Assembly: GCA_016209015.1 (NCBI GenBank)
Contig: JACQWY010000004.1
Span: 46,818-110,817, forward strand
Length of the DNA: 64,000 nt
Source of the DNA: Gammaproteobacteria bacterium
GTDB taxonomy: Bacteria; Pseudomonadota; Gammaproteobacteria; Ga0077536
Reading direction: 5' to 3'
Part shown: piece after piece, positions 35,540-52,724 of the stretch
How positions within the stretch are numbered: the stretch's first letter is position 1
How the letters are laid out: every line of letters starts with the position of its first letter
Notes under the pieces: generated by a model
What the model was told of the DNA's origin: nothing
Database searches by the model: none
Seen by the model: the letters and a program-made list of their open reading frames with translations, nothing else
Translations under genes and position numbers: made by a program

Positions 35540-38500
35540 TCAGCGCCTCGTCGTGTCGCCGAGACGGCCCACCAGGAGCGCCACCGGGAAATCGGCGAGC
35601 AGGTCGGCCGCCCGCAGGATCCTGCCCGCCGCGCCGACGCCGGCGCGTACCGACGACCCGTGCAGCACGGCGTGGAATTCGTCCGGCCAGTCGGCTTCGA
35701 TCTGCACCGCCGTCGCGTCCCAGGCAGTGGCGGCAATGCCCGCCGCACCCTCGGCCAGCAGTGCATGCACGAGGCGCGGCACGACGACGACGAGCAAGTC
35801 GTCGTCGTGACGGCGGGCGAAGGCAACGAGGTGCCCGGCATGTGGGCCCAGCGTGGTGAGTGGCAGGTAATCGCCGTCGCGGAAGACACACGCATGCCCG
35901 GACCGCCAGTGGAGCACGCGCTGCATCAACCACGGCTTCGCGTCGAGGTCCTGCGGCCCCGGCACGCCCGTACGCGCGGCGAGGCGATCCAGCGTATGCG
36001 CCAGCCGCGCGGGATCGAGTGGCCGGCGGTTGTCCGGATCGACGAGCGGATAGTCGCGGCATTCGCTGCCCTGGTAGATGTCCGGAACGCCGGGCGCGGT
36101 GAGCCTGAGCAGCGTCTGTGACAGGGAATTAATCGCGCCTATCGCGGCGACGCGTCGCTGCAAGGGCAGGAAGTCGTCGAGGAAGCGATTGCCGTCGAGG
36201 CGTCCCAGCAGTCCGTCGACGAAGTCCGTCACCGCTCTCTCGTAGGCGCTATCGGCATTCATCCAGCTCGACTGCGTTTTCGCTTCCCTGACCGCCTTGA
36301 TCATGTAGCTCGCGATCCGCGCACGGTAGACCGCGAGCGCGCCGTCATCGAGCTCGCCGTCCGGAAAACTGCCGAGCAGCGTCTGGTACAACAGATATTC
36401 GTCCTTGCGCGTCGGCGCCGCCGCGCCATCGACCGCGCGTTTGCGGCTGCGGTTCAGCCGGCTCCAGCGGCGCAGCGCGAGCCGCCACGCCGCGGGCATC
36501 TCGGTGAGCGCGTTGAGGCGCGCCCGCACATCTTCGCCACGCTTCGTGTCGTGGGTCGACCCGGCCAGCATCGAATGCGGCCAGTACTGCAGGCGCCGCG
36601 CGTTCTCGCGATGAAAACCGGCGCTGGTGGTGCCGGGGGCGTCGCTGCCGCCACCGACCTCGTTCGCCGAGGCCAGGGGCAGGTAGCGGTAGAACGCAGT
36701 GTCCTCGACGCCCTTCGCGCACACCGGCGCGGTGTATTGCTGGAAGCGACCGATGAAAGCGATCGTCTGCGCGGCGACCGCCGCGGGCGCCGCACTGAGA
36801 TTTTCCCCCAGGAGTACGCTGCGCAGAAACGCGAAAAGACTGGCATCGGCAGCGCGTGCGCGCCGCCGGGCGCTGCCGATTGCCCAGTCGATGTAGCGCC
36901 TGTCGGCGGGCGAAACGACGCCGGGCGGGTCGGTCTGGACGTAGGTGCGGTAGACGGGGAAGCAGGCGACCACCTCGGTCAGGGCGCGGCGCAGGCTGTC
37001 GAGGGTGAAGTCGCGGGTGTGGCGATCGGCGCGTGCGATGCGCAGCAGACGGGCGCTCAACACGGTCAGCTCGCTCGCGAGCGAGGATTCGATGACTTCG
37101 CGCTTGGACTCGTAGACCACCTCGTCCCATTGGCGGGTGTCACCGACGAAACTGCGATAGCAACGGTCGAGGCGCGTCCGCGCGCGCCCGTCGATGAACA
37201 GACCGTTGACGAGATTGGCGAACTCGTAACCCGTCGTACCATGCACGGCCCAGTCGCGCGGCAGCGCCTCGTGCGGCGCGAGTATCTTCTCGGCGACGAC
37301 GTACAGCGGCAGCTCGCCGTGCGCGAGAGCCGAGTCCTGGGCACCACGCCGGACCGCCACGTATTCCTGCAGACGGCTGAAGTAGCGTGCGGGATCATAT
37401 AGACCGTCGGGATGATCGATGCGCAGGCCGTCGATACGGCCGTCGGCGACGAGGTCGAGCAGATAGCGGTGCGTCGCATCGAACACCGCGCGAACCTCGA
37501 CGCGCAGGCCGGCGAGATCGTTGATGTCGAAAAAGCGGCGGTAGTTGATCTCATCCGCCGCCACCCGCCAGTACGCCAGCCGGTAGGCCTGCCGTTCGAG
37601 CAGCTCGTGGAGGGCGTCGAAGCTCTCTGCTTCGCCGACGTGGCCGTTGTAGCGTGCGAGCGCGAGCTCCATGCCGAGCGCGAAGGCGGCATCGTCGCGA
37701 AGCAAGGCGGCCAACCGCGCTTTGTGGGCATCGCTGTCGCGCCGGCGGGCATAGCGTGCGGACGCGCTGGTGGCGGTCCGCGGCGGTAATTGCGACAGGC
37801 CGGCCGCGAGACTTTCGACCGCTTCCTGCGCGGCCTGGGTGATCGTCTGCGGCGGCGCGAGACGCAGCGATCGTTCGAGGAGCTCAGGATAGGTCGCCGG
37901 GTCGAGTGGGAACCGGTGCTGGTGGTACCACACGCTGATCGTGCCGTCGTCGGGTACCAGCACGAGCTTGAAGGCGCCGCTCTCGAGCACGCTGCCGTAG
38001 TGATCGCCGAGCACCGGCAACAACACCCGCGCGTCCGCGGCCTGCCAGTCGATGTCGAAGAAATCGCCGCACACTGCGGCGGGTCCGTGTTCCAGCACGT
38101 TCAGCCACCACTCGTTGTCCGCGCCCATCACGCCCATGTGGTTCGGTACGATGTCGACGATCAAGCCCATGCCCGCGGCGTGCAGAGCGTCCACCAGCGC
38201 CGCGAAGTCCGCTGCGCTTCCGATCTCGTGGTTGAGCTGATCGTGCGCGACGATGTCGTAGCCGTGCGCGCTGCCGGGACGCGCGCGCAGGATGGGCGAA
38301 CAGTAGAGATGGCTCACGCCGAGCCGGGCGAGAAGCGGCACGATCGCGCGGGCCTGCAGGAAGGTGAACTCGCGATTCAGTTGCACGCGATACGTCGCGC
38401 GCGGTATCGAGAGCCAGGTCACCGCGCCGGTGTCCGCCGGCGCGGCCCGCTGCGGTGGCCGCTCACGGTGCAAGGCCGCGCACAGCGCGACGAAGCGTTC

Positions 38501-40594
38501 GTCCTGGGGCCAGCGTTCGAGCGTGAGCTCGAGCTTCCGGCGCCAGTTCGGATGCGCCTCGACCGTGCCGGGCACGTTCGCCTGATCGCGCATGCCGAGG
38601 ACGTCTTCGAGTTGCACGAGCAGGAGCTTCGCGGGGGTACGCGCCAGCAGCACGTGCACGGCGCGCGAAAGCTCCGCTGTCATCCGCGGCAGCGACTGCG
38701 GATCCGCGGTCACGCCGTCGGGCAGCAGGCCCTGACGCTCGAGCAGCAGCAGCAGCCGTGCCCGCGCATCGGCCCGCGCGACGATTTGCCGCTGGCGCGT
38801 CTCGTCGGACGGAAACAGCGCGAGCTCGGCGCGCAGCGCGAGATCGGCGCCTTCCCAGAAGCCGGCAAGCGTCGGCAGATCGTGCGTCGATGCCGCCACC
38901 AGCGCCTGCGCGGGATAGTCGCCCGGCGCCCGGAAGTCGCCATCGTGGTCGCGTTCGAAAAACAACAGGCGATACGACAGAACGCCGGCGTCGGCGAGCG
39001 CACGGCGGACGTCGTCCGGCACCGTCCCGAGGTCTTCGCCGATCACCACGCAGCGATGCCGGTGACTCTCGAGCGCGAGCACTGCGAGCAGGTCGTCGAG
39101 CGGATAGTGCACGTAAGCGCCGTCACGCGCGTTGCCACCGGGGACGATCCAGTACAGGCGGAGCAGCCCCATCACATGGTCGATGCGCAACGCGCCCATG
39201 TGCCGCATGCCACTGCGGAGCAGGGCGATGAACGGCGCATAGGCCTCGGCCTGCAGCGCAGCCGGATACCAGGGCGGGAGCCCCCAGTCCTGGCCGTCGA
39301 GGCTGAAATCGTCGGGCGGCGCCCCGATGCTCGCATCGAGCGCGAACCACGACTGATGCGCCCAGACGTCGCTGCCCGCACGATCCACCGAGACGGCCGC
39401 GTCACCGTAGAGACCGACCGGAAGCCCGAGCTGCCGCGCGCGGGCAGCGAGCTCGGCGAGCTGTACGTCGGCCTGCCACTGCAGGTATTCGAAGAACTCG
39501 ACACGCTCTGCGTGCTCGGCCGCGAAGGCCGTGACCGCGGCAGCGTCCGGGTCGCGGTAGTCGTCGGGCCAGGCCTGCCAGGCGCGTGTGCCACCCGGCG
39601 TGCGTCCGAAGTGTTCGCGCAATGCGGCCCAGACGGCGTGGCGTCTCAGTTCGGCACCACGCGCCTGGCGCCAGCGCTCGAAGGCCCGGCCGCGCGTATC
39701 CCCGGGCGCGAGGTGGCGCTCGCGGAAGCTCGCATGGAGAAGGCCGAGCACCTGCAGCTTGACCGCCGTGACCGCCGCGTAGTCGACCAGGGGCGCTTCG
39801 CGCAACTGCTGCAGGCGGGCGAGAAAATCCGGCGTCTGCAGCAGCGCTCGGGCCTCCGCGCATTCCTGCAGATCCTCGCTGCGTTCGACGTCGAGATAGA
39901 GTGGATTCAGGAACAGACGCGTGGACGGGCTGTAGGGGCTGGCGTGCCCGGGCTCGTCGAGGAAGAGAGCGTGCAGCGGATTGAGGCCGACGAGCCCGGC
40001 GCCGCGTGCCGCGCAGTGTTCGATGACGCCCCGCAAATCGGTGAAGTCGCCGATGCCCCAGTTGCGTTCCGAACGCAGGGCATAGAGTTGGACGGCCGGA
40101 CCCCAGAGGCGGCCCGCGTCGGCGAGGACCGGCGGAAGGTAGCAGCGCGCCGGCGCCACGATCACCGGCGTATCGGCGAGCACCTGCTCGCCCTCGTACA
40201 GGCGCAGGCGATGATAGCCCTCGGGCAGCATCGGCAGGTGCAGCGTGCAGGCGAGCGTGCCCGGCGCAGCCGTTCCCGGCACGCTTGCGAGTCGGGGCGG
40301 GCACGTTGCGACGCTGCCGTCCTCGAGCTGCAACTCGACACTGAGACGTCCCGGGCCATCGGGCGCGACGAGCGAAAGCGCCAGTGCCTCCTCGAGCCGA
40401 TCGCGACGCCGCACGACGACGGTCGGCCAGCCGCGCGCGTCGCGGGCACTCTCCGCCGGCCCGCGCGCCAGGCACTCGACGAGGGCGCGCAATGCCGTCG
40501 CCGACGGGGTCTGCCAGCGGCCCTGGATGTCGTGGAATCCGCTCGCGATGCCGAGCGCGGCGGCGTGCGACTGGAGATCGTCGTCCGTGCTCAC
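35540..40594 (-). CDS. malQ-treY: Fusion of 4-alpha-glucanotransferase (MalQ) and maltooligosyltrehalose synthase (TreY)
   Basis: A 1684-residue bifunctional protein. Residues 1-~715 are a GH77 amylomaltase with nucleophile Asp472 (ALRIDHVMGL), acid/base Glu520 (VIGEDLGTVP) and Asp572 (STHDLPT). Residues ~728-1684 are a GH13 TreY starting at SIPRATYRVQLNREFTF, with nucleophile Asp1060 (GLRIDHPDGLYD) and acid/base Glu1102 (YVVAEKIL). MalQ rearranges maltodextrins; TreY turns the reducing end into a trehalose unit that TreZ cuts. Joining them should channel short dextrins into trehalose. It lies 45 bases after treZ and 71 before the last glycosidase. Confidence 0.92.
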   Translation of the reverse strand: MSTDDDLQSHAAALGIASGFHDIQGRWQTPSATALRALVECLARGPAESARDARGWPTVVVRRRDRLEEALALSLVAPDGPGRLSVELQLEDGSVATCPPRLASVPGTAAPGTLACTLHLPMLPEGYHRLRLYEGEQVLADTPVIVAPARCYLPPVLADAGRLWGPAVQLYALRSERNWGIGDFTDLRGVIEHCAARGAGLVGLNPLHALFLDEPGHASPYSPSTRLFLNPLYLDVERSEDLQECAEARALLQTPDFLARLQQLREAPLVDYAAVTAVKLQVLGLLHASFRERHLAPGDTRGRAFERWRQARGAELRRHAVWAALREHFGRTPGGTRAWQAWPDDYRDPDAAAVTAFAAEHAERVEFFEYLQWQADVQLAELAARARQLGLPVGLYGDAAVSVDRAGSDVWAHQSWFALDASIGAPPDDFSLDGQDWGLPPWYPAALQAEAYAPFIALLRSGMRHMGALRIDHVMGLLRLYWIVPGGNARDGAYVHYPLDDLLAVLALESHRHRCVVIGEDLGTVPDDVRRALADAGVLSYRLLFFERDHDGDFRAPGDYPAQALVAASTHDLPTLAGFWEGADLALRAELALFPSDETRQRQIVARADARARLLLLLERQGLLPDGVTADPQSLPRMTAELSRAVHVLLARTPAKLLLVQLEDVLGMRDQANVPGTVEAHPNWRRKLELTLERWPQDERFVALCAALHRERPPQRAAPADTGAVTWLSIPRATYRVQLNREFTFLQARAIVPLLARLGVSHLYCSPILRARPGSAHGYDIVAHDQLNHEIGSAADFAALVDALHAAGMGLIVDIVPNHMGVMGADNEWWLNVLEHGPAAVCGDFFDIDWQAADARVLLPVLGDHYGSVLESGAFKLVLVPDDGTISVWYHQHRFPLDPATYPELLERSLRLAPPQTITQAAQEAVESLAAGLSQLPPRTATSASARYARRRDSDAHKARLAALLRDDAAFALGMELALARYNGHVGEAESFDALHELLERQAYRLAYWRVAADEINYRRFFDINDLAGLRVEVRAVFDATHRYLLDLVADGRIDGLRIDHPDGLYDPARYFSRLQEYVAVRRGAQDSALAHGELPLYVVAEKILAPHEALPRDWAVHGTTGYEFANLVNGLFIDGRARTRLDRCYRSFVGDTRQWDEVVYESKREVIESSLASELTVLSARLLRIARADRHTRDFTLDSLRRALTEVVACFPVYRTYVQTDPPGVVSPADRRYIDWAIGSARRRARAADASLFAFLRSVLLGENLSAAPAAVAAQTIAFIGRFQQYTAPVCAKGVEDTAFYRYLPLASANEVGGGSDAPGTTSAGFHRENARRLQYWPHSMLAGSTHDTKRGEDVRARLNALTEMPAAWRLALRRWSRLNRSRKRAVDGAAAPTRKDEYLLYQTLLGSFPDGELDDGALAVYRARIASYMIKAVREAKTQSSWMNADSAYERAVTDFVDGLLGRLDGNRFLDDFLPLQRRVAAIGAINSLSQTLLRLTAPGVPDIYQGSECRDYPLVDPDNRRPLDPARLAHTLDRLAARTGVPGPQDLDAKPWLMQRVLHWRSGHACVFRDGDYLPLTTLGPHAGHLVAFARRHDDDLLVVVVPRLVHALLAEGAAGIAATAWDATAVQIEADWPDEFHAVLHGSSVRAGVGAAGRILRAADLLADFPVALLVGRLGDTTRR

Positions 40595-40639
40595 GAGAAG
40601 GCCGCGTCCCGTGCCGGAGCGTGGCGGTTCACGCGCGCT

Positions 40640-42528
40640 TCAGACCGACGGGGAAGCATGATCGCCGGGCGCCGTCGGGGCCTCGCGCCCGGATCGCGGC
40701 GGCGTCAGCACCCAGGCCACGAACCACGGCGGGTAGCGCCCGTCCTGCCGGGCGTCGCGCGCGAGCGTCGAGGTGGCGAAGAGCATCGGCGCCTCCGGCA
40801 AGGCCGGGCCGCGTACCGGCGCGGCGTCGAGATTCGCATACAGCGCCAGCGTGGAACCATCGCCCATGCGCCATTCGACGTGCAGCAGGCCCGCGGTGAT
40901 CACCTCGTGACGCACGCCGCGCGTACCGGCGAGGCGGGGCACGAGATGTTCACGCCGCAGTGCCAGCAGGCGTCGCGTGTAGCGCCACCAGCCGGCATGC
41001 GGCGCGTGGCGGGCGCGCCCGCGATCGAGCCGCGAGCGTTCGAACGTCGTGCGCGCCGCGGGATCCGGGATCAGCGCGCGCGCGTCCGCCGCTTCGAAGC
41101 CTGCGAAGCCGGCGAACTCGCGGCGACGGCCGTCCGTGACCTGCGCCGCGAGGCCGGGCTCGAAGTCGCAGAAATACTGGAACGGCTCCGGCGCCTGCCA
41201 CTCCTCGCCCATGAACAGCAGCGGGATCTGCGGCGCGAGGAGCAGCACCGCCAGGGCTGCGCGCCGCGCGACGCGCGGTGCGAGCCGGTCGAGCCGCTCG
41301 CCGCACGCGCGGTTGCCGACCTGGTCGTGATTCTGCAGAAAACTGACGAAGGCCGTGCTGGGCAGATGGCTGCTGGGCTCGCCGCGCGGCCGTCCGCCAC
41401 GGTGCGGCGAGACTTCGCCCTGGTAAGCGAAGCCTTCGCCGAGCACGCGTGCCAGCCTGCGATGGGCCGTGTAGCGCGCGCCGGCGTAATCGGCATAGTG
41501 GCCGTCGCGCTCGCCGGTGAGGATCGTGTGCAGACAATGGTGAAAATCGTCGTTCCACTGCGCATCGAAACGCGCCGGGCCGCGCGCCTGCGGATCGAGC
41601 AGGTGCGCGGCGTTGTCGTCGTTCTCGAGAATGAGGTGCACGTGACGCTGGCCGCCGTACGCCGCGCGCACGCGCGCCGCCAGCTCGATCAGGAACGGTG
41701 GGTCGCCGTCGTCGCGGATCGCGTGCACGGCGTCGAAGCGCAGACCGTCGAAATGGAATTCCTCGAGCCAGTACAGCGCATTGTCGATGAAGAACCGGCG
41801 CACGACGGCGCTGCCCGGCCCGTCGAAATTGATCGCGCTGCCCCACGGCGTGTGGTGCCGTTCGCTGAAGAACGTACCGGCGTAGTCGTGCAGGTAATTG
41901 CCCTCCGGTCCGAAATGGTTGTAGACGACGTCGAGCAGCATCATCAAGCCGCGGGCATGGCCTGCATCGATGAGCCGCTTCAAATCCTCAGGTGACCCGT
42001 AGCTGGCGTCCGGCGCGAACGGCAGCACGCCGTCGTAGCCCCAGCCGCGCGCGCCGGGGAAGTCGGCGATCGGCATCAGCTCCACGGCCGTCACACCGAG
42101 CTCGACGAGCCGGTCCAACTCGTCTTCGAGCCCGCGGAACGTGCCTGCTGCGCTGCCCGTGCCGACATGCACCTCGTAGATCACCGCCTCGTGCCACGGC
42201 CGCCCGCGCCAGGCCGCATCGTGCCAACGATAGCGCATCGGATCGACGACCATGCTCGGTCCACCGACGTCGTGCGGATTGCAGCGCGAAGCGGGATCCG
42301 GCACGAGCAGCGCGTCGTTCACGCGGTAGCGATAGAGGCTGCCGTGGCCGGCCTGCGGAACGAGGGCCTCGTACCATCCGTCGACGCCGCGGGACATGGC
42401 GAGGACAGCGGCGGCGTCCGATCTTTCGAGCAGGAGCTCGATGCGCCGGGCGGTCGGCGCCCACAGGCGGAAGCGGGTGCCGAGACCCGGCAGCACCGCC
42501 GCCCCGAAGGGCATCGCGTGGGAACGCC

Positions 42529-42532
<4 letters not shown>
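40640..42532 (-). CDS. treZ: Malto-oligosyltrehalose trehalohydrolase
   Basis: A 630-residue GH13 enzyme releasing trehalose from maltooligosyltrehalose. It has an N-terminal E-set domain (FGAAVLPGLGTRFRLWAPTA), then the barrel motifs DVVYNHFGPEGNY, DGLRFDAVHAI with nucleophile Asp267, LILENDDN with acid/base Glu303, and SFLQNHDQVGNRA. The start at 42532 overlaps the glgX stop by ATGA; an internal ATG six codons later is possible. TreY, fused to MalQ just downstream, provides its substrate. Length and motif set are normal for TreZ. Confidence 0.93.
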
Positions 42533-44646
<2,114 letters not shown>

Positions 44647-44771
44647 GCGCACCTCAGACGGACGCCGGCCCGGCGCGGTTCGGGCGATCGACGGCGCCCG
44701 GCAGGCCGGGTGCTCCCGCCGCTGCAGGCAGCCTCGCGAAGACCCGGGGTTCGAGCGTGCGCGTCACCGTC

Positions 44772-45442
44772 TCAATCCTTGGGTGTGTCCGGCCACCAGC
44801 GTTCGAGCAGGGCACCTGCCCAGCGCTGGCCGCCGAGACCGAAAGCGAGCGCGAGCGCCAGCACCAGGCCGGCGAGCAGGATGAGAAACGTGAGTCGCAC
44901 GATGCTGCCGCCGACATCCAGCACGTCGATGCCGATGAGCACCACGAAAACGACGATCACGTGATGCACGACGCGGCCGAGCAGGTCCGCGTCCTGAATG
45001 CGCACCTGACGGAAGAACTCGGTCAGGGCGGCGCTGCAGACCCGCGCGGCGTAGAGGCCGAAGACGAGCAGCAGCACCGCGAGTGCGACACGCGGCAGAA
45101 ACGCGAGCAGCCGGCCGGCCAGTTCCGTGACATAGACGAGCCCGAGGCCGTTGAAGGCGATCGCGAGCGCCGCGATGATGACGGTCCACTTGGCGAGCCA
45201 GCCCAGCAGTTCAGGGGCGCCGGCATCGACGCCACCGTGCTCGAGGAAATCGTCGATCCCGGCGCGGCGGGTCACGACCCCGAAATTGAACGCGCGCAAG
45301 GCGCGCACCACGGCGAAGCGCACGGCTTTCGCGATCACCCATCCGGCGGCGACGATGAGGATCGCGACGCCGAGGCGGGGCAGGAAGGCGGCGATCTGGA
45401 CGAGGAACGTCCGCACCGGCTCCAGGAATACGTCCACGTCTT

Positions 45443-45446
<4 letters not shown>
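44772..45446 (-). CDS. Small membrane protein with MscS-like TM-helix repeats
   Basis: A 224-residue membrane protein with four or five hydrophobic helices. Two similar repeat units ([30 protein letters not shown] and [26 protein letters not shown]) match the conserved TM-helix repeat of small MscS-related proteins. It lacks a recognisable MscS beta-domain. A GTG start is chosen because it overlaps the treS stop as GTGA and follows GAGGG. The position inside a trehalose/glycogen operon hints at osmotic coupling, since trehalose is an osmolyte, but channel function is inferred. Confidence 0.65.
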
Positions 45447-48816
<3,370 letters not shown>

Positions 48817-48820
<4 letters not shown>

Positions 48821-50838
48821 AGGAAATAGTCGAAGTCGTGCTCGGAGCGCCGCTGGCGCCGCAGCAGGAAGAGGTGGGCGGGGCCCTGCGAGGGATCGAG
48901 CACGACGAAATTTCGCGCGCCGCGCCACAGAAAGCGCGCGCTCGACAGCAGGTCGTGAACCTGGAACGGCTGCGCGGCATCGATGCCGAGACGATCGAGA
49001 TCGAGCGTGACCCAGCCGCTCTGGGAATGATGTACGTCGAGATTCGCGACGCACAGCACGCAGTCGTCGCCCGCCGTCGTGCACTTGCTGTAGCAGAGCA
49101 GGGCATCGTTGTCGCTGGCATGGAAATGCAGCGACCAGTCGGCCTGCAGGGCCGGGTGCTCGCGCCGGATGCGGTTCAGGTGCGCGAGATACGCCCGCAG
49201 GCTGTCCGCCCGGTCGAGGTCCCAGGTGCGCTGCTGGTACTTCTCCGAGTCGAGATATTCCTCGCTCCCCGGCTCGCGCGCGCGGTCCTCCAGCAACTCG
49301 AAAGCCGGACCGTAGATGCCGTAATTCGCGCCCAGCGTCGCCGCCAGCGTGACCCTCAGCATGAATCCGGTGCGCCCCGTGAACTGCAGATTCTCCGGCA
49401 GGATGTCGGGCGTGTTCGGCCAGAGGTTCGGACGGAAGTACTCCCGCGAGTCGTGCTGTGCGAGCTCGGTGAGATACTCCACGAGCTCGTGCTTCGTCGT
49501 GCGCCACGTGAAATAGGTATAGGACTGGCTGAACCCCGTTTTTGCGAGGCGACGCATGACGTTCGGCCGGGTGAAGGCCTCCGACAGGAAGATGACGTCC
49601 GGATGCTGCTGCTTGATCGTCCTGATCAGCCACTCCCAGAAATGAAACGGCTTGGTGTGGGGATTGTCGACCCGGAAGATGCGAATGCCCTGTCCGATCC
49701 AGAACCTCACCACCTCGAGCAACTCGTCCCACAGCGCAGGCCACGCCTCGCTCTCGAAGTCGAACGGATAGATGTCCTGATACGTCTTGGGCGGGTTCTC
49801 GGCATACTGGATACTGCCGTCGGGCCGCTTGCGGAACCACTCGGGATGCTCGTGCACGTAGGGATGATCGGGGCTGCACTGGAAGGCGATGTCGAGCGCG
49901 ACTTCCAGGCCGAGGGCCCGCGCGTCGCTGACGATCGCCCGCAGATCCTCGAGCGTCCCGAGCTCCGGATGTACCGCCTTGTGTCCGCCCGCTGCGCTGC
50001 CTATGGCCCACGGGCTCCCTGGGTCGCCCGGCGCCGCCTGCACCCGGTTATTGCGTCCCTTGCGCGCGGTGATGCCGATGGGGTGTATCGGAGGCAGGTA
50101 GAGCACGTCGAAGCCCATGTCGGCGACGTAGGACAGTCGCGTCCGCAAATCAGCGAACGTGCCGTGTCGCCCGGGGTCGGGCGAGGTCGAGCGCGGGAAG
50201 AGCTCGTACCACGCCGAGAAGCGCGCACGCGGCGACTCGACCATGACTTCGAGGCTGTCGCTCAGCGCGACCAGCGCCGGGTCGGGGTGTGTCTGCATCA
50301 GGGCCGCGAGTGCGGGATGCGCGGCGAGCTCGAGTCGCTTCTCGGTGGGCGCGCCCGCGTCGCACAGCCGTGCGGCAAAGGCCGCGAGCCGCGCTGAACC
50401 GCTGTGGCGCGCAGCCGCCTCGACCAGTGCCGCACCCCGCAGCCATTCGACGCCGAGATCCTGGCCTGCGGCATGGCGCTTCTGCAGATCGCGACGCCAG
50501 GTCATGAAGTGATCGACCCACGCCCGTACGCGGTAGCGCGCGATGCCGAGTGCGGCGGGCGCGAAGGTGGCTTGCCAGCGGTCGTTTCCCAGCCCCTGCA
50601 TGAAGGCGGCGTGCCAGCGCGAGTCCCCGTCATGCCGATGGAGGAGCTGCACCACGACGCAATCGTGACCGTCGGCGAATACCTCGGCGGTCACGCGTAC
50701 CGCTTCGCCGACGATGCGCTTGATGGGAAAGCGACCGCCGTCCACCTGCGGTCGTACGTTCTCGATCACCGCGCGCACGCGGCCGGTCCCGGCCGGCACG
50801 CGATCGGGGGCTTGCAGCTTGCGCGCCTCGACGCTCAT
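48817..50838 (-). CDS. glgE: Alpha-1,4-glucan:maltose-1-phosphate maltosyltransferase GlgE
   Basis: A 673-residue GH13_3 enzyme that lengthens alpha-glucan with maltose-1-phosphate. An N-terminal helical/beta region ([26 protein letters not shown]) leads to the barrel: [48 protein letters not shown] with nucleophile Asp391, and [11 protein letters not shown] with general acid Glu420. These positions are close to those of the characterised Streptomyces enzyme. ATGA overlap with glgB upstream and GTGA overlap with treS/maltokinase downstream show strict coupling of the GlgE pathway. Confidence 0.95.
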
Positions 50839-52724
50839 GCACGCTTGAAATACAGCGCCGACAAGGGCGGCAACTCGAGACTGAGCGACTGGTAGCGGCC
50901 GTGCGCGGGCAGGGGCACGGACTCCACGTGGCCGCCGTTACCGCGGCCGCTGCCGCCGTAGAGGCTCGCGTCGCTGTTCAGACATTCGCGCCAGGTGCCC
51001 GCGGCAGGGACCCCGATTCGGTAGTTCTCCCGAGCCACCGGAGTCAGGTTGAGCACCACCAGCACGGTGTCGGCAGGCGCGTGTGATTTGCGCAGAAATG
51101 CGAACACGCTGTGCTCGGCATCGCGACAATCGATCCATTCGAAGCCTTCGGCCGCGAAATCGTAACGATGGAGCGCCGGCTCACCGCGGTAGAACGTGTT
51201 GAGGTCGCGGACCCAGCGCTGCACGCCCGCGTGCGCCGGGTCGTCGAGCAGTCCCCAATGCAGGCTCTCGTCGTGATTCCATTCGGCACGCTGCGCGAAT
51301 TCACCGCCCATGAACAAGAGCTTCTTGCCGGGATGAGCCCACATGAAGCCGAACAGCGCCCGCAGGTTCGCGAACTGCTGCCAGGAATCGCCGGACATCT
51401 TCGAGAGCAGCGATCCCTTGCCGTAGACGACTTCATCGTGCGACAGCGGCAACATGAAGTTCTCCGAGAACGCATACCAGAGGCCGAACGTGAGCTTGTC
51501 CTGGTGATACTTGCGGAACAGCGGATCCTCGGCGAAGTACGCCAGGGTGTCGTGCATCCAGCCCATGTTCCACTTCATCCCGAAGCCGAGCCCCCCGCGG
51601 TAGACCGGCCGCGAGACCTGCGGCCACGCGGTCGACTCCTCGGCAATCGTCTGGGTGTCCGGGTACGCCTGGTAGACCTGCTCGTTCAGCGTTTTGATGA
51701 AGGCGATCGCTTCGAGATTCTCGTTGCCGCCATAGCGGTTCGGGATCCATTCGCCGGCGGGTCGCGAGTAATCGAGGTAGAGCATCGACGCGACGGCATC
51801 GACGCGCAGTGCGTCGGCGTGATAACGCTGCAACCAGAACATCGCGCTGCTGCCGAGGAAGTCGCGCACTTCGGCGCGTCCGTAGTTGAATACGTAACTG
51901 TTCCATTCGGGCTGAAAGCCCTGGCGGCGATCGGCGTGTTCGTAGAGTTGCGTGCCGTCGAAGTAGACGAGGCCGAAACCGTCCTGCGGGAAGTGCGAGG
52001 GGACCCAGTCGAGGATGACGCCGATCCCGCGCTGATGGAGCACGTCGATCAGCGTCATCAGGTCCTGCGGCGTGCCGTAACGGCCGGTTGGCGCGAACCA
52101 CGAGGTCACCTGGTAGCCCCACGAGCCGTAGAACGGGTGTTCCATGATCGGCATGAGCTCGACGTGCGTGAACCCGAGGTGGGTGACGTAATCGGCAAGC
52201 GCGTGTGCCGTCTCGCGGTAGCCGGGCGGCGCGCCCGCAGGGGCGGTGTGGCGGCGCCAGGATCCGAGATGCACTTCGTAGACGGCACAGGGCGCATCGA
52301 GCGCGTTCGCGGCGGCGCGTCTCGCCATCCAGTCCCCATCGCCCCAGGCGTAATCGAGATTCCAGACTATCGACGCCGTGCCGGGCGGCGTTTCGCTGCG
52401 CACCGCATACGGATCGCTCTTGTCGAAGCTCTCGCCGCGCGCGCCTGCGATACGGTACTTGTAGCGGGCACCCGGCTCGATACCGGGCACGAACCTTTCC
52501 CAAATTCCGCTCTGGTCGTCGCGCGAATGCAGCGCGTGCGCGGCCTGCGGCCGCCACTCGTTGAAATCCCCGATCACGGCGGCGCCGCGCGCGTTCGGCG
52601 CCCATACCCGGAACAGGGTCCCGGGCTTTCCAGCCTCGACGCCCGGATGCGCACCCATGACCTCGTGCGCGCGGAAGTGGGTGCCTTCGCGAAACAGGTA
52701 GATGTCCCGCTCAGTCAGCAGCAT
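50835..52724 (-). CDS. glgB: 1,4-alpha-glucan branching enzyme GlgB
   Basis: A 629-residue GH13 branching enzyme and the first gene of the alpha-glucan operon. An N-terminal CBM48 domain ([22 protein letters not shown]) precedes barrel motifs [27 protein letters not shown] with nucleophile Asp309, [10 protein letters not shown] with acid/base Glu363, and [14 protein letters not shown]. The length is shorter than the ~730-residue type with an extra N-terminal module. ATG at 52724 follows AAGGGGA; a GTG five codons upstream is in frame. It branches the chains made by GlgE. Its upstream region carries the palindrome at 52844-52861. Confidence 0.95.
   Translation of the reverse strand: MLLTERDIYLFREGTHFRAHEVMGAHPGVEAGKPGTLFRVWAPNARGAAVIGDFNEWRPQAAHALHSRDDQSGIWERFVPGIEPGARYKYRIAGARGESFDKSDPYAVRSETPPGTASIVWNLDYAWGDGDWMARRAAANALDAPCAVYEVHLGSWRRHTAPAGAPPGYRETAHALADYVTHLGFTHVELMPIMEHPFYGSWGYQVTSWFAPTGRYGTPQDLMTLIDVLHQRGIGVILDWVPSHFPQDGFGLVYFDGTQLYEHADRRQGFQPEWNSYVFNYGRAEVRDFLGSSAMFWLQRYHADALRVDAVASMLYLDYSRPAGEWIPNRYGGNENLEAIAFIKTLNEQVYQAYPDTQTIAEESTAWPQVSRPVYRGGLGFGMKWNMGWMHDTLAYFAEDPLFRKYHQDKLTFGLWYAFSENFMLPLSHDEVVYGKGSLLSKMSGDSWQQFANLRALFGFMWAHPGKKLLFMGGEFAQRAEWNHDESLHWGLLDDPAHAGVQRWVRDLNTFYRGEPALHRYDFAAEGFEWIDCRDAEHSVFAFLRKSHAPADTVLVVLNLTPVARENYRIGVPAAGTWRECLNSDASLYGGSGRGNGGHVESVPLPAHGRYQSLSLELPPLSALYFKRA

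Noticed and set aside
37790..41995. A 1401-codon open frame on the plus strand
   Set aside because: It is antisense to malQ-treY and treZ, rich in Arg/Ala/Glu/Val/His, and has no domain motifs. High-GC coding DNA commonly leaves such open frames on the opposite strand.
48821..50011. In-frame upstream extension of the TreS-maltokinase frame to 50011
   Set aside because: That stretch lies inside glgE in another frame. The GTG at 48820 overlaps the glgE stop by GTGA and gives a normal TreS N-terminus.
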